This document shows positions 35,271 to 42,944 of a stretch of 64,000 bases of DNA, one piece after another. The notes beneath the pieces were generated by a model that was given only the letters and a program-made list of their open reading frames with translations, was not told where the DNA came from and searched no databases. The first letter of the stretch is position 1. Each line of letters starts with the position of its first letter. A program made the position numbers and the translations under genes. This DNA is from CALFCE01 sp964411665 (GTDB taxonomy: Bacteria > Pseudomonadota > Gammaproteobacteria > Granulosicoccales > Granulosicoccaceae), in assembly GCA_964411665.1 (NCBI GenBank), contig CAYPMR010000004.1:1-64000 (forward strand), given 5' to 3'.

Positions 35271-35945
35271 ATGGGAATTATGGATTGGCCTGCACATGAG
35301 CGGCCACGCGAAAAGCTTATCGCACAAGGATCACACGTATTAAGCGAAGCGGAACTTCTGGCAATTTTAATACGTAGCGGCAGCACCAATCGCAGCGCTG
35401 TCGACATAGCACGTCACGCCCTCGCAACATCTGGTGGTATCACTCAATTAGCGCAGTATTCCAAACGTCGTTTTTGTGAATTGCCCGGGCTTGGTGAGGC
35501 GGGCTTTGCACAGGTTCAAGCCGCACTCGAGTTAGCGCGTCGTCAGGCGTTGCAATCCTTTGAGCGTGGTGACGCCTTGTCATCTCCTGCCAGAGTCAGG
35601 CGATTTTTATCTCTTCAACTCGGTGGGGTCGAGCATGAAGTGTTCGCAGCCCTTTTTCTCGATAACCGTCATCGCGTTATATGTTTTAACGAGCTTTTTC
35701 GCGGTACCATCGATGGCGCTGCTGTCTATCCACGCGAAGTATTAAAACGTTGCCTGTCAGCAAATGCTGCTGCGGTGATCTTTGCGCATAATCACCCCAG
35801 TGGTATAGCTGAACCCAGTGATGCGGATATCAATATCACCCGAAAACTGACTGATGCGTTGGCTCTTATCGATGTCAGGGTGCTTGATCATCTGATAATT
35901 GGTCAGGGTGCGCAGACATCCCTGGCTGAGCGCGGGTTGATGTAG
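35271..35945 (+). CDS. radC: RadC family JAB-domain protein
   Basis: This protein of 224 residues has an N-terminal helix-hairpin-helix region (MDWPAHERPREKLIAQG, FCELPGLGEAGFAQVQAAL) and a C-terminal MPN/JAB domain with the metalloprotease-like signature HNHPSGIAEPSDADI. Its biochemical role is unresolved despite the historical link to DNA repair. The start is ATG 35271, with AAAGGA seven bases upstream and a perfect match to usual RadC N-termini, although the frame is open back to 35118. It is divergent from coaBC. Confidence 0.93.
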   Translation: MGIMDWPAHERPREKLIAQGSHVLSEAELLAILIRSGSTNRSAVDIARHALATSGGITQLAQYSKRRFCELPGLGEAGFAQVQAALELARRQALQSFERGDALSSPARVRRFLSLQLGGVEHEVFAALFLDNRHRVICFNELFRGTIDGAAVYPREVLKRCLSANAAAVIFAHNHPSGIAEPSDADINITRKLTDALALIDVRVLDHLIIGQGAQTSLAERGLM

Positions 35946-35959
35946 CTTGTTCACAAGCT
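35944..35959 (+). terminator. Weak terminator-like hairpin after radC
   Basis: AGCTTG (35944-35949) and CAAGCT (35954-35959) pair around TTCA, overlapping the radC stop codon, and GTTATTTTAAG follows. The stem is only 6 bp. Confidence 0.45.
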
Positions 35960-36435
35960 GTTATTTTAAGATCGACTAGCGTCCCGTTTAAGACGAGTCC
36001 TGGTGATGTGAAGAACGTTCCTCGTGTAAATGATTGTCTGCACTATCATTCTGGGATTTTAGTGTCGTGGGGTGACGTTCACCACATCAATAGTGCTGAG
36101 CTACATAGTTTTATTTTTGTGATGCCAACATCATTGGAATCATTAGTCAGTTGAAATCGCCAAAAGCAATACCTTGCTAAAAGCAATTCCTTATAAGTAA
36201 ATTTTAGACAACGGTTCTTATTCAGATGCAGGAGTCCCGTGTCGATACAGATTTGCGTTGATTTGGAAAATAGGCGCTATCTGTGCATTAAACAACCAGT
36301 AATATTTTTGTAAACACATCTGGATAATTATTCCTTGCCAGATTAGTAGTTAAAAAATTGACAATTAACCTGAGCCCGGATTGCTCAGGTATTTTTATTC
36401 CATTAGAGAATATTTTTCTTTTTCTATAACGACAA
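35946..36435. other. Intergenic region between radC and the GGDEF-EAL gene
   Basis: This stretch of about 490 bp has no credible coding frame. Besides the hairpin after radC, it contains a terminator-like hairpin at 36369-36389 close to the next start codon, with TTGACA at 36358-36363 just before it. I found no c-di-GMP riboswitch signature. The sequence is AT-rich from about 36120 onward. Confidence 0.55.
36369..36398 (+). terminator. Terminator-like hairpin in the leader of the GGDEF-EAL gene
   Basis: CCTGAGC (36369-36375) and GCTCAGG (36383-36389) form a 7-bp stem with a seven-base loop, followed by TATTTTTATT. It points toward, and lies about 50 bp before, the start of the downstream gene. 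It is either the end of an upstream transcript or an attenuator. Confidence 0.55.
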
Positions 36436-36450
36436 GTGTTCGTGTCCGCT

Positions 36451-38463
36451 ATGGTCTCTACCTCAAACGAATTCGAAAAAAAATTGTCTGTTGTCAAAAA
36501 ACTTCAGCAGCCAGTATGGGTATATGATTTCGATAATGCATGTGTATGCTGGTCGAACGGTGCAGCGCTGAATATATGGTTGGCAGAATCAATTGAAGAA
36601 TTAAGTTCTCGGGATATGCGAATCAATATGACGCCACCAATGGCTGAACGGCTGGATCGGTACAAAGACGATTTTACACGAGATGAAAACGTTCAATTCC
36701 GGGAAGTATGGACGCTGTATCCGAATGGTACTCCGCAAACAATAGAAATCGTATTTAGCAGCATGCTTTTGGATGATGGTCGAATGGGTATGCTATGCGA
36801 AGCTTTGCCCGACGCGCTACTTGATGCAGAGGCAGCTCAAAGCGCTAGAGCCTTGTTACATACGCCTGTATATATTTCTTTGTACACAGCTGAAGGAGAG
36901 CCTCTGTATCGCAACCCTGCAGCCCGCAATATCGTTAGTTCACAGGCAGAGACATTGTCGAGCCACTTTGTTGCAGTAGAGACAAGTCAATCGATTTTCA
37001 ATGCAACTGAAGATGAAGTGAAAACTGTTGCGAGTGTTTATACAGCAGATGGCGAAGCATGGCACGAAATTATAGCTCGAAGATGTCTTGATACAGTTAC
37101 TGGTAATCACACGTGGCTCGTTAGTGAGGTAGATGTCTCGCAACTGAAAGCGACTGAGGAACATGCAAAGTATCTAGCCGAGCATGATATCTTGACGGGA
37201 TTGAGAAATAGAAATTATATTATAAAAGATTTTCAAAATAGCATCGATCAAATTCAGGAAACAAAAGAGAAAGGTGCTTTGATATTCATTGATCTTGATC
37301 ATTTCAAAGATATTAATGACTCTCTTGGCCATGATGCAGGTGACAAGTTACTTGTCGTCGTTTCCAATAGGCTTAAAGAGATCATCAGGAATGATGACGC
37401 TGTTGCTCGTTTAGGTGGAGATGAATTTCTTATTTTACTGGCACCCATAACTGATTGTGATCAGGTAATGGTAATTGCAGAGAGGATCAGATTGGCATTA
37501 TCGCAGCCTATTAATCTTGGTGTGCGTGAGGTAAAAGTTACTCCTTCTATTGGCATTAGCCTTTTTCCTGATAACGGCTACAAAATCGATGATCTCATGC
37601 GCTTTGCAGATCTGGCAATGTACAATGTAAAGGACAGTGGCAGAAATCATTGCTCCTTTTTCTCAGAAGAGCTCAGTGAAGCTATCGAAGGAAGAATAAA
37701 TCTGGAATCAGAGATTGAAGCCGCTCTTGATAAAGAACAATTTGTTACATTTTTTCAACCACGAGTGTGTGTAAAAACCAATGCAATCTTAGGGGCAGAA
37801 GCGCTGGTTCGTTGGATTCATCCGGAAAAAGGAATGATTCCTCCTGATAAGTTCATACCTGCCTGTGAATCGACAGGCCTTATCTGTCAGCTGGGAAAGC
37901 TGGTTTTACTTCAAACTGTGCGTGCTCAGCGTGGTTGGGCAGAAAAAGGTATCAACATTCCTGTATCAGTAAACTTGTCACCGGTTCAGTTTAATGATGA
38001 GTCATTGGTACGCGATATTATAGAAATTGTCGATAGCAACAATGGCGATGCGCACAATCTTGAGTTGGAAATTACAGAGTCAGTGCTGCTCGGTAATGAT
38101 CAATCCACCATTGATAAGCTGAATTTGCTGGTAGATCAAGGTTTTGGAATTGCAATAGATGACTTTGGGTCGGGTTACTCTAATCTGGCATACCTGCATC
38201 GCTACCCGATAGGTTGCCTGAAAATTGATAAATCGTTTATTAAGGATCTAGATACTGCCTCTCCGATAGTAGAGCTGATCATTGCGATGACACGTGTTTT
38301 AGGGCTTCGCGTTGTAGCGGAGGGAGTCGAGACAAAAGAACAACTCAGTACTCTGCAAGAAAATGATTGTCAGGAATATCAGGGCTTTTTATTTTCCAGG
38401 CCCATACCTTATGATGAGTTTTCTGCACTCATTAGCAACCAACAGCTGCAGTCTGCGGCGTAA
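36451..38463 (+). CDS. PAS-GGDEF-EAL cyclic-di-GMP enzyme
   Basis: This is a cytoplasmic c-di-GMP turnover protein of about 670 residues with no membrane segment. N-terminal PAS-like sensory regions cover about residues 1-235 (VWVYDFDNACVCWSNGAALN; a second near 150). The GGDEF domain has FIDLDHFKDINDSLGHDAGD and ARLGGDEFLILL, preceded by an RNDD sequence that fits the inhibitory I-site, so the cyclase looks active. The EAL domain keeps GAEALVRW, LEITESVLL, DDFGSGYSNLAYL, KIDKSFIKDL and VVAEGVET, so the phosphodiesterase also looks active. ATG 36451 is preferred over GTG 36436; neither has a clear Shine-Dalgarno. Confidence 0.92.
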   Translation: MVSTSNEFEKKLSVVKKLQQPVWVYDFDNACVCWSNGAALNIWLAESIEELSSRDMRINMTPPMAERLDRYKDDFTRDENVQFREVWTLYPNGTPQTIEIVFSSMLLDDGRMGMLCEALPDALLDAEAAQSARALLHTPVYISLYTAEGEPLYRNPAARNIVSSQAETLSSHFVAVETSQSIFNATEDEVKTVASVYTADGEAWHEIIARRCLDTVTGNHTWLVSEVDVSQLKATEEHAKYLAEHDILTGLRNRNYIIKDFQNSIDQIQETKEKGALIFIDLDHFKDINDSLGHDAGDKLLVVVSNRLKEIIRNDDAVARLGGDEFLILLAPITDCDQVMVIAERIRLALSQPINLGVREVKVTPSIGISLFPDNGYKIDDLMRFADLAMYNVKDSGRNHCSFFSEELSEAIEGRINLESEIEAALDKEQFVTFFQPRVCVKTNAILGAEALVRWIHPEKGMIPPDKFIPACESTGLICQLGKLVLLQTVRAQRGWAEKGINIPVSVNLSPVQFNDESLVRDIIEIVDSNNGDAHNLELEITESVLLGNDQSTIDKLNLLVDQGFGIAIDDFGSGYSNLAYLHRYPIGCLKIDKSFIKDLDTASPIVELIIAMTRVLGLRVVAEGVETKEQLSTLQENDCQEYQGFLFSRPIPYDEFSALISNQQLQSAA

Positions 38464-38973
38464 GAGTCTGTAAAAAATTTATTCTGTCTAGCACCCATCT
38501 CAAAATTAGAGTATGTGCTCAGGGACAAGGAGGATTTCGTTCGAGAGGGATTAGTCCCTTGTTTATACGCCAGTCAATGAGCATGCCTGCGCAGTCCGCT
38601 TGAACAAAATCCAACGCCGCCTTTGCATGCCGGGGGCTTTGCATCTCAATGAAAATTTGAGATGAGCTCTGGATTCGAAGTCTTACTCCCGCCTCGTTTT
38701 AATATTTATCTTGTCTGGGTTCAATTTTCTGATGCAGAGAAAATAACACCTGTCAAACCTCAAAAGTTATAGCCATACCCAGTGATTCATGTCTTGGGAT
38801 CAGCAAAAAACACTGTATTGCCTTGTTATGAATTGATGCGCGAGATTGAATTATTTGATTTTCGGGCTGGGCGTACCAACATCTTTGACTGAGCGTGGAT
38901 TGATGTGAGCATTGTTGGTATAACATAGCCCTATGAGAATCGTTTACATCGAGCAAGCAGTGGGAATCATGTT
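38464..38973. other. Repeat-containing intergenic region left of the ThDP-enzyme operon
   Basis: This region holds fragments of a repeat family whose more compact copy is at 42235-42320 in the opposite orientation. CCATCTCAAAATTAGAG begins at 38495. An 18-bp block GGATTTCGTTCGAGAGGG is at 38532-38549, and a 14-bp block GGGCTGGGCGTACC is at 38864-38877; both are exact matches to the reverse complement of the other copy. A hairpin CATCTCAA/TTGAGATG lies at 38642-38664. Between the two blocks about 315 bp have been inserted relative to the compact copy. No coding frame is convincing. Confidence 0.65.
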
Positions 38974-40695
38974 ATGACAATTCGTGGCGGGGCACTGCTT
39001 GCCCGTGCCTTTCAGGAAAAAGGTGTTAGGCAGGTATTCACCTTGAGTGGTGGCTTTTGTAATCCGGCTCTGGAAGGCTTTATGGAATGTCAGATTCCGG
39101 TTATCAATTCGCCGCATGAACAGGTCGCGGGGCATCTTGCCGATGGCTATACACGCATTAATCGTACACCTGCGGTTTGTCTGGTCGGTCCAGAAGGTTT
39201 TGCCAATGCAGTGCCAGCGATGATGGAAGCGTGGGGCGAGCGCTCACCGGTTATATTCGTTACCGGTTCGAGCACACATAAACGCAAGGGTGCGGGCGGA
39301 TTCAAGGAAATTGATGATGTTGCCATTGCTGAACCCTTAACCAAGTACAGCGCTGAAGTCACTCACGGTGAACGTATACCAGAGTTCGTGGATCGCGCCT
39401 GGAAGATTGCGACCAGTGGCTATCCGGGGCCAGTTCATCTGAGTATTCCGGTGGATATCATGTTCAGTTCTTACGATGAATTGGTCAGCCGCGAGGAAAG
39501 GCCTTTTAATCACGCTAACAGACCGGCTCCGCGAGCCTGGCCCTGTCCGAATGACCTCGATCGTTTGTTATCTATTATCTCGAAGTCAAAAAAACCGATA
39601 TTGATTGGTGGGCATGGCGTGTGGTGGTCAGGAGCAGAAAAAAAGCTTGAGCAGGTTGGGCAAACATTAGGCATTCCTGTTTTTAATGTGCCCTACCATC
39701 AAAAGCTGATGGGTGAATACAGTGAGGCTTATATGGGTCTTGCTGATATTCATCAATATCATCCATCAAAAGATGCATTGCATGAGTCAGACGTAGTCAT
39801 TTTGATTGGTGCGCGGTTAGACAATCAAATGAATTTTGGTAATCCGCCGTTTTTTCCTGAATCCACTTTATTGGTCTGTGTAAACGGATCACACGAAGAG
39901 CTGGACTTTAATCGCGCAGCTGACGATGTACTGTTAAGCGATCCGGGTGCATTCCTTGATGCGATGTTGGCATTGCATGAAAACGGCACATGGAAAAGTG
40001 ACCGGCGATGGTTTGAAGACAATCGTCAGCGTCGTGGTGTCTGGGTGAAAAAGATGGTTGATGATATTCCATCGAATGAAGAACTCGATGGTCAAATACA
40101 TCCATTGCAACTTGCATTGGATGTGCAAGACGCCATGAGCGATGACGACTGGTTGGTTATAGACGGCGGTAATACGCACTTTTGGTCAGAAATAGCGGTG
40201 AATATTGCGGGCTGGAATGGCGTTAAGTTGGGTAATATTCTTCACCCGGGGACTTATAGTATGTTGGGTGTCGGTGTCTCTTTTGCCATCGCCTCCAAGC
40301 TTGCAGATCGCGACAGAAATGTCGTATTGATAAGTGGCGATGGTGCGTTTTTGTCCGGTGGTTTGAGCGTTGAAGCGGCATTTCAGGAAAATCTACCCAT
40401 TGTGGTGATCATCGATAACAATGGTGGTCTCGATTGTATCTCGCAACAGCAGGAACGGATGTTTGCCAGTGAAACCCACTTCGCCACAGATTTTAGAGAC
40501 ATACCCTTTCATACCCTGTTTGAAGGCCTGGGCGGCTACGGCGAACTGGTTGAATCCAGGGGTCAGTTAATTCCTGCTGTACAACGAGCCATTGCCAGCG
40601 GTGTGACAGCCTGTGTCAATGTTAAGACCAAAGGCCATATCAGCCCTATAGTGCTGGCAACGACCAGCAAAAGAGACAAGGCATCAATAGAATAG
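38974..40695 (+). CDS. Thiamine-diphosphate-dependent enzyme, acetolactate synthase-like
   Basis: This ThDP enzyme of 573 residues has the POX/AHAS three-domain layout. The activating Glu49 lies in SPHEQVAGHLADGYTRI, VGPEGFANAVPAMMEAW follows, and a central domain is seen at about 200-340 (KPILIGGHGVWWSGAEKKL). The ThDP/metal motif is GDGAFLSGGLSVEAAFQENL ... NNGG near residues 458-493. The family includes acetolactate synthase, oxalyl-CoA decarboxylase, 2-hydroxyacyl-CoA lyase and related C-C lyases; the substrate cannot be read. No AHAS small subunit is adjacent, so branched-chain synthesis is unlikely. GGGA precedes the ATG. It heads an operon with a transthyretin-like gene and a DmdA-like gene. 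Confidence 0.8.
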   Translation: MTIRGGALLARAFQEKGVRQVFTLSGGFCNPALEGFMECQIPVINSPHEQVAGHLADGYTRINRTPAVCLVGPEGFANAVPAMMEAWGERSPVIFVTGSSTHKRKGAGGFKEIDDVAIAEPLTKYSAEVTHGERIPEFVDRAWKIATSGYPGPVHLSIPVDIMFSSYDELVSREERPFNHANRPAPRAWPCPNDLDRLLSIISKSKKPILIGGHGVWWSGAEKKLEQVGQTLGIPVFNVPYHQKLMGEYSEAYMGLADIHQYHPSKDALHESDVVILIGARLDNQMNFGNPPFFPESTLLVCVNGSHEELDFNRAADDVLLSDPGAFLDAMLALHENGTWKSDRRWFEDNRQRRGVWVKKMVDDIPSNEELDGQIHPLQLALDVQDAMSDDDWLVIDGGNTHFWSEIAVNIAGWNGVKLGNILHPGTYSMLGVGVSFAIASKLADRDRNVVLISGDGAFLSGGLSVEAAFQENLPIVVIIDNNGGLDCISQQQERMFASETHFATDFRDIPFHTLFEGLGGYGELVESRGQLIPAVQRAIASGVTACVNVKTKGHISPIVLATTSKRDKASIE

Positions 40696-40740
40696 CTAGT
40701 AGATGATGTTTATCGCTCTGATAGATAAAAGGATCTGACA

Positions 40741-41118
40741 ATGGCAACTATCTCATCGCATGTACTGGACTCCGTTATTGGAACTCATGCAGGCGGTATT
40801 CGTGTTGAATGCCGGTATCTTGCTGAAGAAAAATCCCCGCAACTGGTATTTGATAAAATTGCCACAGACGAGGGCCGCATATCAGAAACAATAGATTGCG
40901 AACCATGGGGAGAAAATCCGGAAGTAGAATTGATTTTCCATAGTGCTGCCTATTACGAATCGATGTCTTTACCAGATGATGGCTATCAGATAATGGAAAG
41001 AATAGTTGTGCGAATTTCCCTGCCCGATCCTGTGGGTAAATATCATCTGCCTATTATGCTCTCGCCTCATTCCTATTCAGTATGGTGGTCGGGTAAGCCT
41101 GACGAAAAAACGGCCTGA
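40741..41118 (+). CDS. Transthyretin/hydroxyisourate hydrolase-like protein with altered C-terminus
   Basis: This 125-residue protein has the transthyretin-related fold: SSHVLDSVIGTHAGGIRVEC with the family His7 at the N-terminus, IVVRISLPDP, and YHLPIMLSPHSYS at the C-terminus. In true 5-hydroxyisourate hydrolases the chain ends YRGS; here it reads VWWSG followed by a charged tail, so the usual active-site tetrapeptide is missing. A role in urate breakdown is doubtful, and no other purine-catabolism genes are near. AGGA lies seven bases before the ATG. The stop overlaps the next start (TGATG). Confidence 0.8.
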   Translation: MATISSHVLDSVIGTHAGGIRVECRYLAEEKSPQLVFDKIATDEGRISETIDCEPWGENPEVELIFHSAAYYESMSLPDDGYQIMERIVVRISLPDPVGKYHLPIMLSPHSYSVWWSGKPDEKTA

Positions 41119-42230
41119 TGAAAGCACGTCTTGCCGTATCGAGAAGGCAGCGTTCAACGCCCTATACCCCGCGTGTTGAAGCTTTGGAGGTTAGTGCCTA
41201 CTCGATAGTGAATCATATGGTGTTGCCGAAAGGGTTTTCCCGAACGGTAGAGGAGGACTATTGGCATTTGCGTGAACATGTGCAGTTGTGGGATGTCTCT
41301 TGTCAACGCCAAGTAGAAGTGCAGGGTGCTGATGCTGCGCGGCTAGTTCAAATAATGACACCCCGCGATTTGCATAGTGCGCAAGTTGGGCAGTGTTTGT
41401 ACGCGCCGTTAATTGATCATAATGCTGGCTTGGTAAATGACCCCGTCATACTAAAGTTGGCAGAGGATCATTTTTGGTTATCCATCGCAGATTCAGACGT
41501 ATTGCTTTGGACTAAGGGGTTGGCCTTGGGTTTCGGGATGGATGTTGAAGTAGTTGAGCCTGATGTTTCGCCGCTCGCTGTGCAAGGTCCCAAAGCCGAC
41601 CTGTTAATGGAGGCAGTGTTTGGATCACAAATCCATAATATTAATTTTTTTCGATTTAAGTATCTTGATTTCAAGGGTCGACCATTGTTGGTGGCACGTT
41701 CCGGTTATAGCAAGCAAGGTGGGTTTGAAATTTATCTGCATGATTCCTCTCTTGGTCTCGAACTCTGGGATGCATTGTGGGAAGCAGGTGCTGCTTTGGA
41801 CGTAGCTCCGGGAAGTCCTAATTTGATCGAGCGGGTGGAAGGGGGATTATTGTCTTACGGCAATGAGTTCACGTTACTGAATAATCCGCTTGAATGCGGT
41901 TTTGAGTCCTACTGTTGCTTTGATGATCAGATTGAATACATTGGCAAGAAAGCCTTGTCACTGATTAAAAGTACGGGTCCTGCACAACAGATCAGAGGAA
42001 TAAAATTTGATGGTCCCAAATGTCCTCCCTGTGCTTCAACCTGGCCGTTATTTGTTGGGGAGGAAATTGTTGGACACATCAGCACTGCCATATGGTCTCC
42101 ACGCCTTGACTGTAACGTCGCGCTAGGGATGCTTGGACGCGATCATTGGAAAAAAGGACAAGTTGTCACTGTCAGTCTTGAAAACGGAGCTAGATGTAAT
42201 GGTGAAGTGGTTGGACTGCCGTTTGACTAA
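41118..42230 (+). CDS. DmdA-like aminomethyltransferase (GcvT fold)
   Basis: This 370-residue member of the GcvT/DmdA tetrahydrofolate-dependent methyltransferase family resembles DMSP demethylase along its length: RSTPYTPRVEALEVSAYSIV, NHMVLPKGF, EEDYWHLREHVQLWDVSCQR, VNDPVILKLAEDHFWLSIAD, EPDVSPLAVQGPKADLLM, ARSGYSKQGGFEIYLHDS and NLIERVEGGLLSYGNE. It probably demethylates a small methylated compound, possibly a sulfonium or betaine, passing the methyl group to THF. I infer DmdA-like only; the true substrate may differ because partners such as acuI or dmdBCD are absent. Translation is coupled to the preceding gene. A repeat element starts right after the stop. Confidence 0.8.
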   Translation: MKARLAVSRRQRSTPYTPRVEALEVSAYSIVNHMVLPKGFSRTVEEDYWHLREHVQLWDVSCQRQVEVQGADAARLVQIMTPRDLHSAQVGQCLYAPLIDHNAGLVNDPVILKLAEDHFWLSIADSDVLLWTKGLALGFGMDVEVVEPDVSPLAVQGPKADLLMEAVFGSQIHNINFFRFKYLDFKGRPLLVARSGYSKQGGFEIYLHDSSLGLELWDALWEAGAALDVAPGSPNLIERVEGGLLSYGNEFTLLNNPLECGFESYCCFDDQIEYIGKKALSLIKSTGPAQQIRGIKFDGPKCPPCASTWPLFVGEEIVGHISTAIWSPRLDCNVALGMLGRDHWKKGQVVTVSLENGARCNGEVVGLPFD

Positions 42231-42234
42231 AACC

Positions 42235-42320
42235 TATCTCAAAATTTGATCGGTACGCCCAGCCCCTCTCGAACGAAATCCGCTTTTGTCTCTACGTACA
42301 TGCTCCAATTTTGAGATGGA
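42235..42320 (-). repeat. MITE-like element with terminal inverted repeats (right copy)
   Basis: This element of about 86 bp is bounded by CTATCTCAAAATT (42235-42247) and AATTTTGAGATGG (42308-42320), inverted repeats with one mismatch. Its interior shares an exact 18-bp block (42265-42282) and a 14-bp block (42253-42266) with the region at 38495-38877 in opposite orientation. It begins five bases after the DmdA-like stop codon. The following 42321-42582 holds no credible gene. Confidence 0.7.
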
Positions 42321-42582
42321 TTCTAGTAGTTTGCACTCGTATTAGCTAAATTGGCTAAAGTTGTATGGAGATGTTTGTTATACGTAGTTTCTGTCTACTG
42401 GTTGGTAGGATGTTCAAGCCGGATTTTGAATTTGCCGTTAAATGATACGTGTATAATATTCAGTCATTTAGTATTACAGGTATTGTTAATACGGTTGTTA
42501 GCATTGCTGCACAACAAGATAACATTTAAGCAGGTTTGAAGTGATTTAAAACCTTGCCAGAAAAATAAGAGCTACATTAATT

Positions 42583-42834
42583 GTGAATAAACCTGCTGAT
42601 TCCTTTCTGTCCATCGCTACACGACCTGCTATATTAAAACGCTCAATAATAGTGGCTGTTATCGTTGGCACCATTTTGAATCTGATCAATCAGGCTGATG
42701 TAATAACGGGCAGTGCCGCCTTCAATCTGCTGAAATGTTTATTAACCTATCTTGTCCCTTTTTGTGTTTCCACCTATGGCTCAGTTACTGCCATCATGGA
42801 AATGCAACGTACTACGGATAGCTTATCTTCCTAA
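42583..42834 (+). CDS. nrtS: Nitrate/nitrite transporter NrtS-like small membrane protein
   Basis: This 83-residue protein has two membrane helices. The NrtS pattern is clear: IIVAVIVGTILNLINQADVITG followed by LLKCLLTYLVPFCVSTYGSV. NrtS proteins were described as small bitopic nitrate/nitrite transporters in cyanobacteria and marine bacteria. The start is GTG 42583. No nitrate reductase or other nitrogen-assimilation gene is adjacent. A possible -10 box TATAAT lies at 42452-42457. Confidence 0.8.
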   Translation: MNKPADSFLSIATRPAILKRSIIVAVIVGTILNLINQADVITGSAAFNLLKCLLTYLVPFCVSTYGSVTAIMEMQRTTDSLSS

Positions 42835-42944
42835 TCGTTTGCACGGCTTGTCCCGGCGAATATGTTTTACTGCTAAAATGATTGTATAAAATACAACTTG
42901 CTGAGGATCTGTCGTTCCAGATCAGTTACAGGTAGACTTTCCCA

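Noticed and set aside
36240..36430. Cyclic-di-GMP riboswitch upstream of the GGDEF-EAL gene
   Set aside because: The conserved GEMM aptamer segments are not present; only a terminator-like hairpin is seen.
38974..40695. Acetolactate synthase large subunit (ilvB) of branched-chain amino acid synthesis
   Set aside because: No small subunit or ilv genes are adjacent, and the operon partners (transthyretin-like, DmdA-like) point to another pathway; only the ThDP family is supported.
40741..41118. True 5-hydroxyisourate hydrolase
   Set aside because: The terminal YRGS active-site motif is replaced and no urate-pathway genes are near.
42351..42539. Small open frame with a lipoprotein-like start (LVGCSS)
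   Set aside because: It begins with TTG without a Shine-Dalgarno, has no recognisable family, and lies in AT-rich DNA just after a repeat element.
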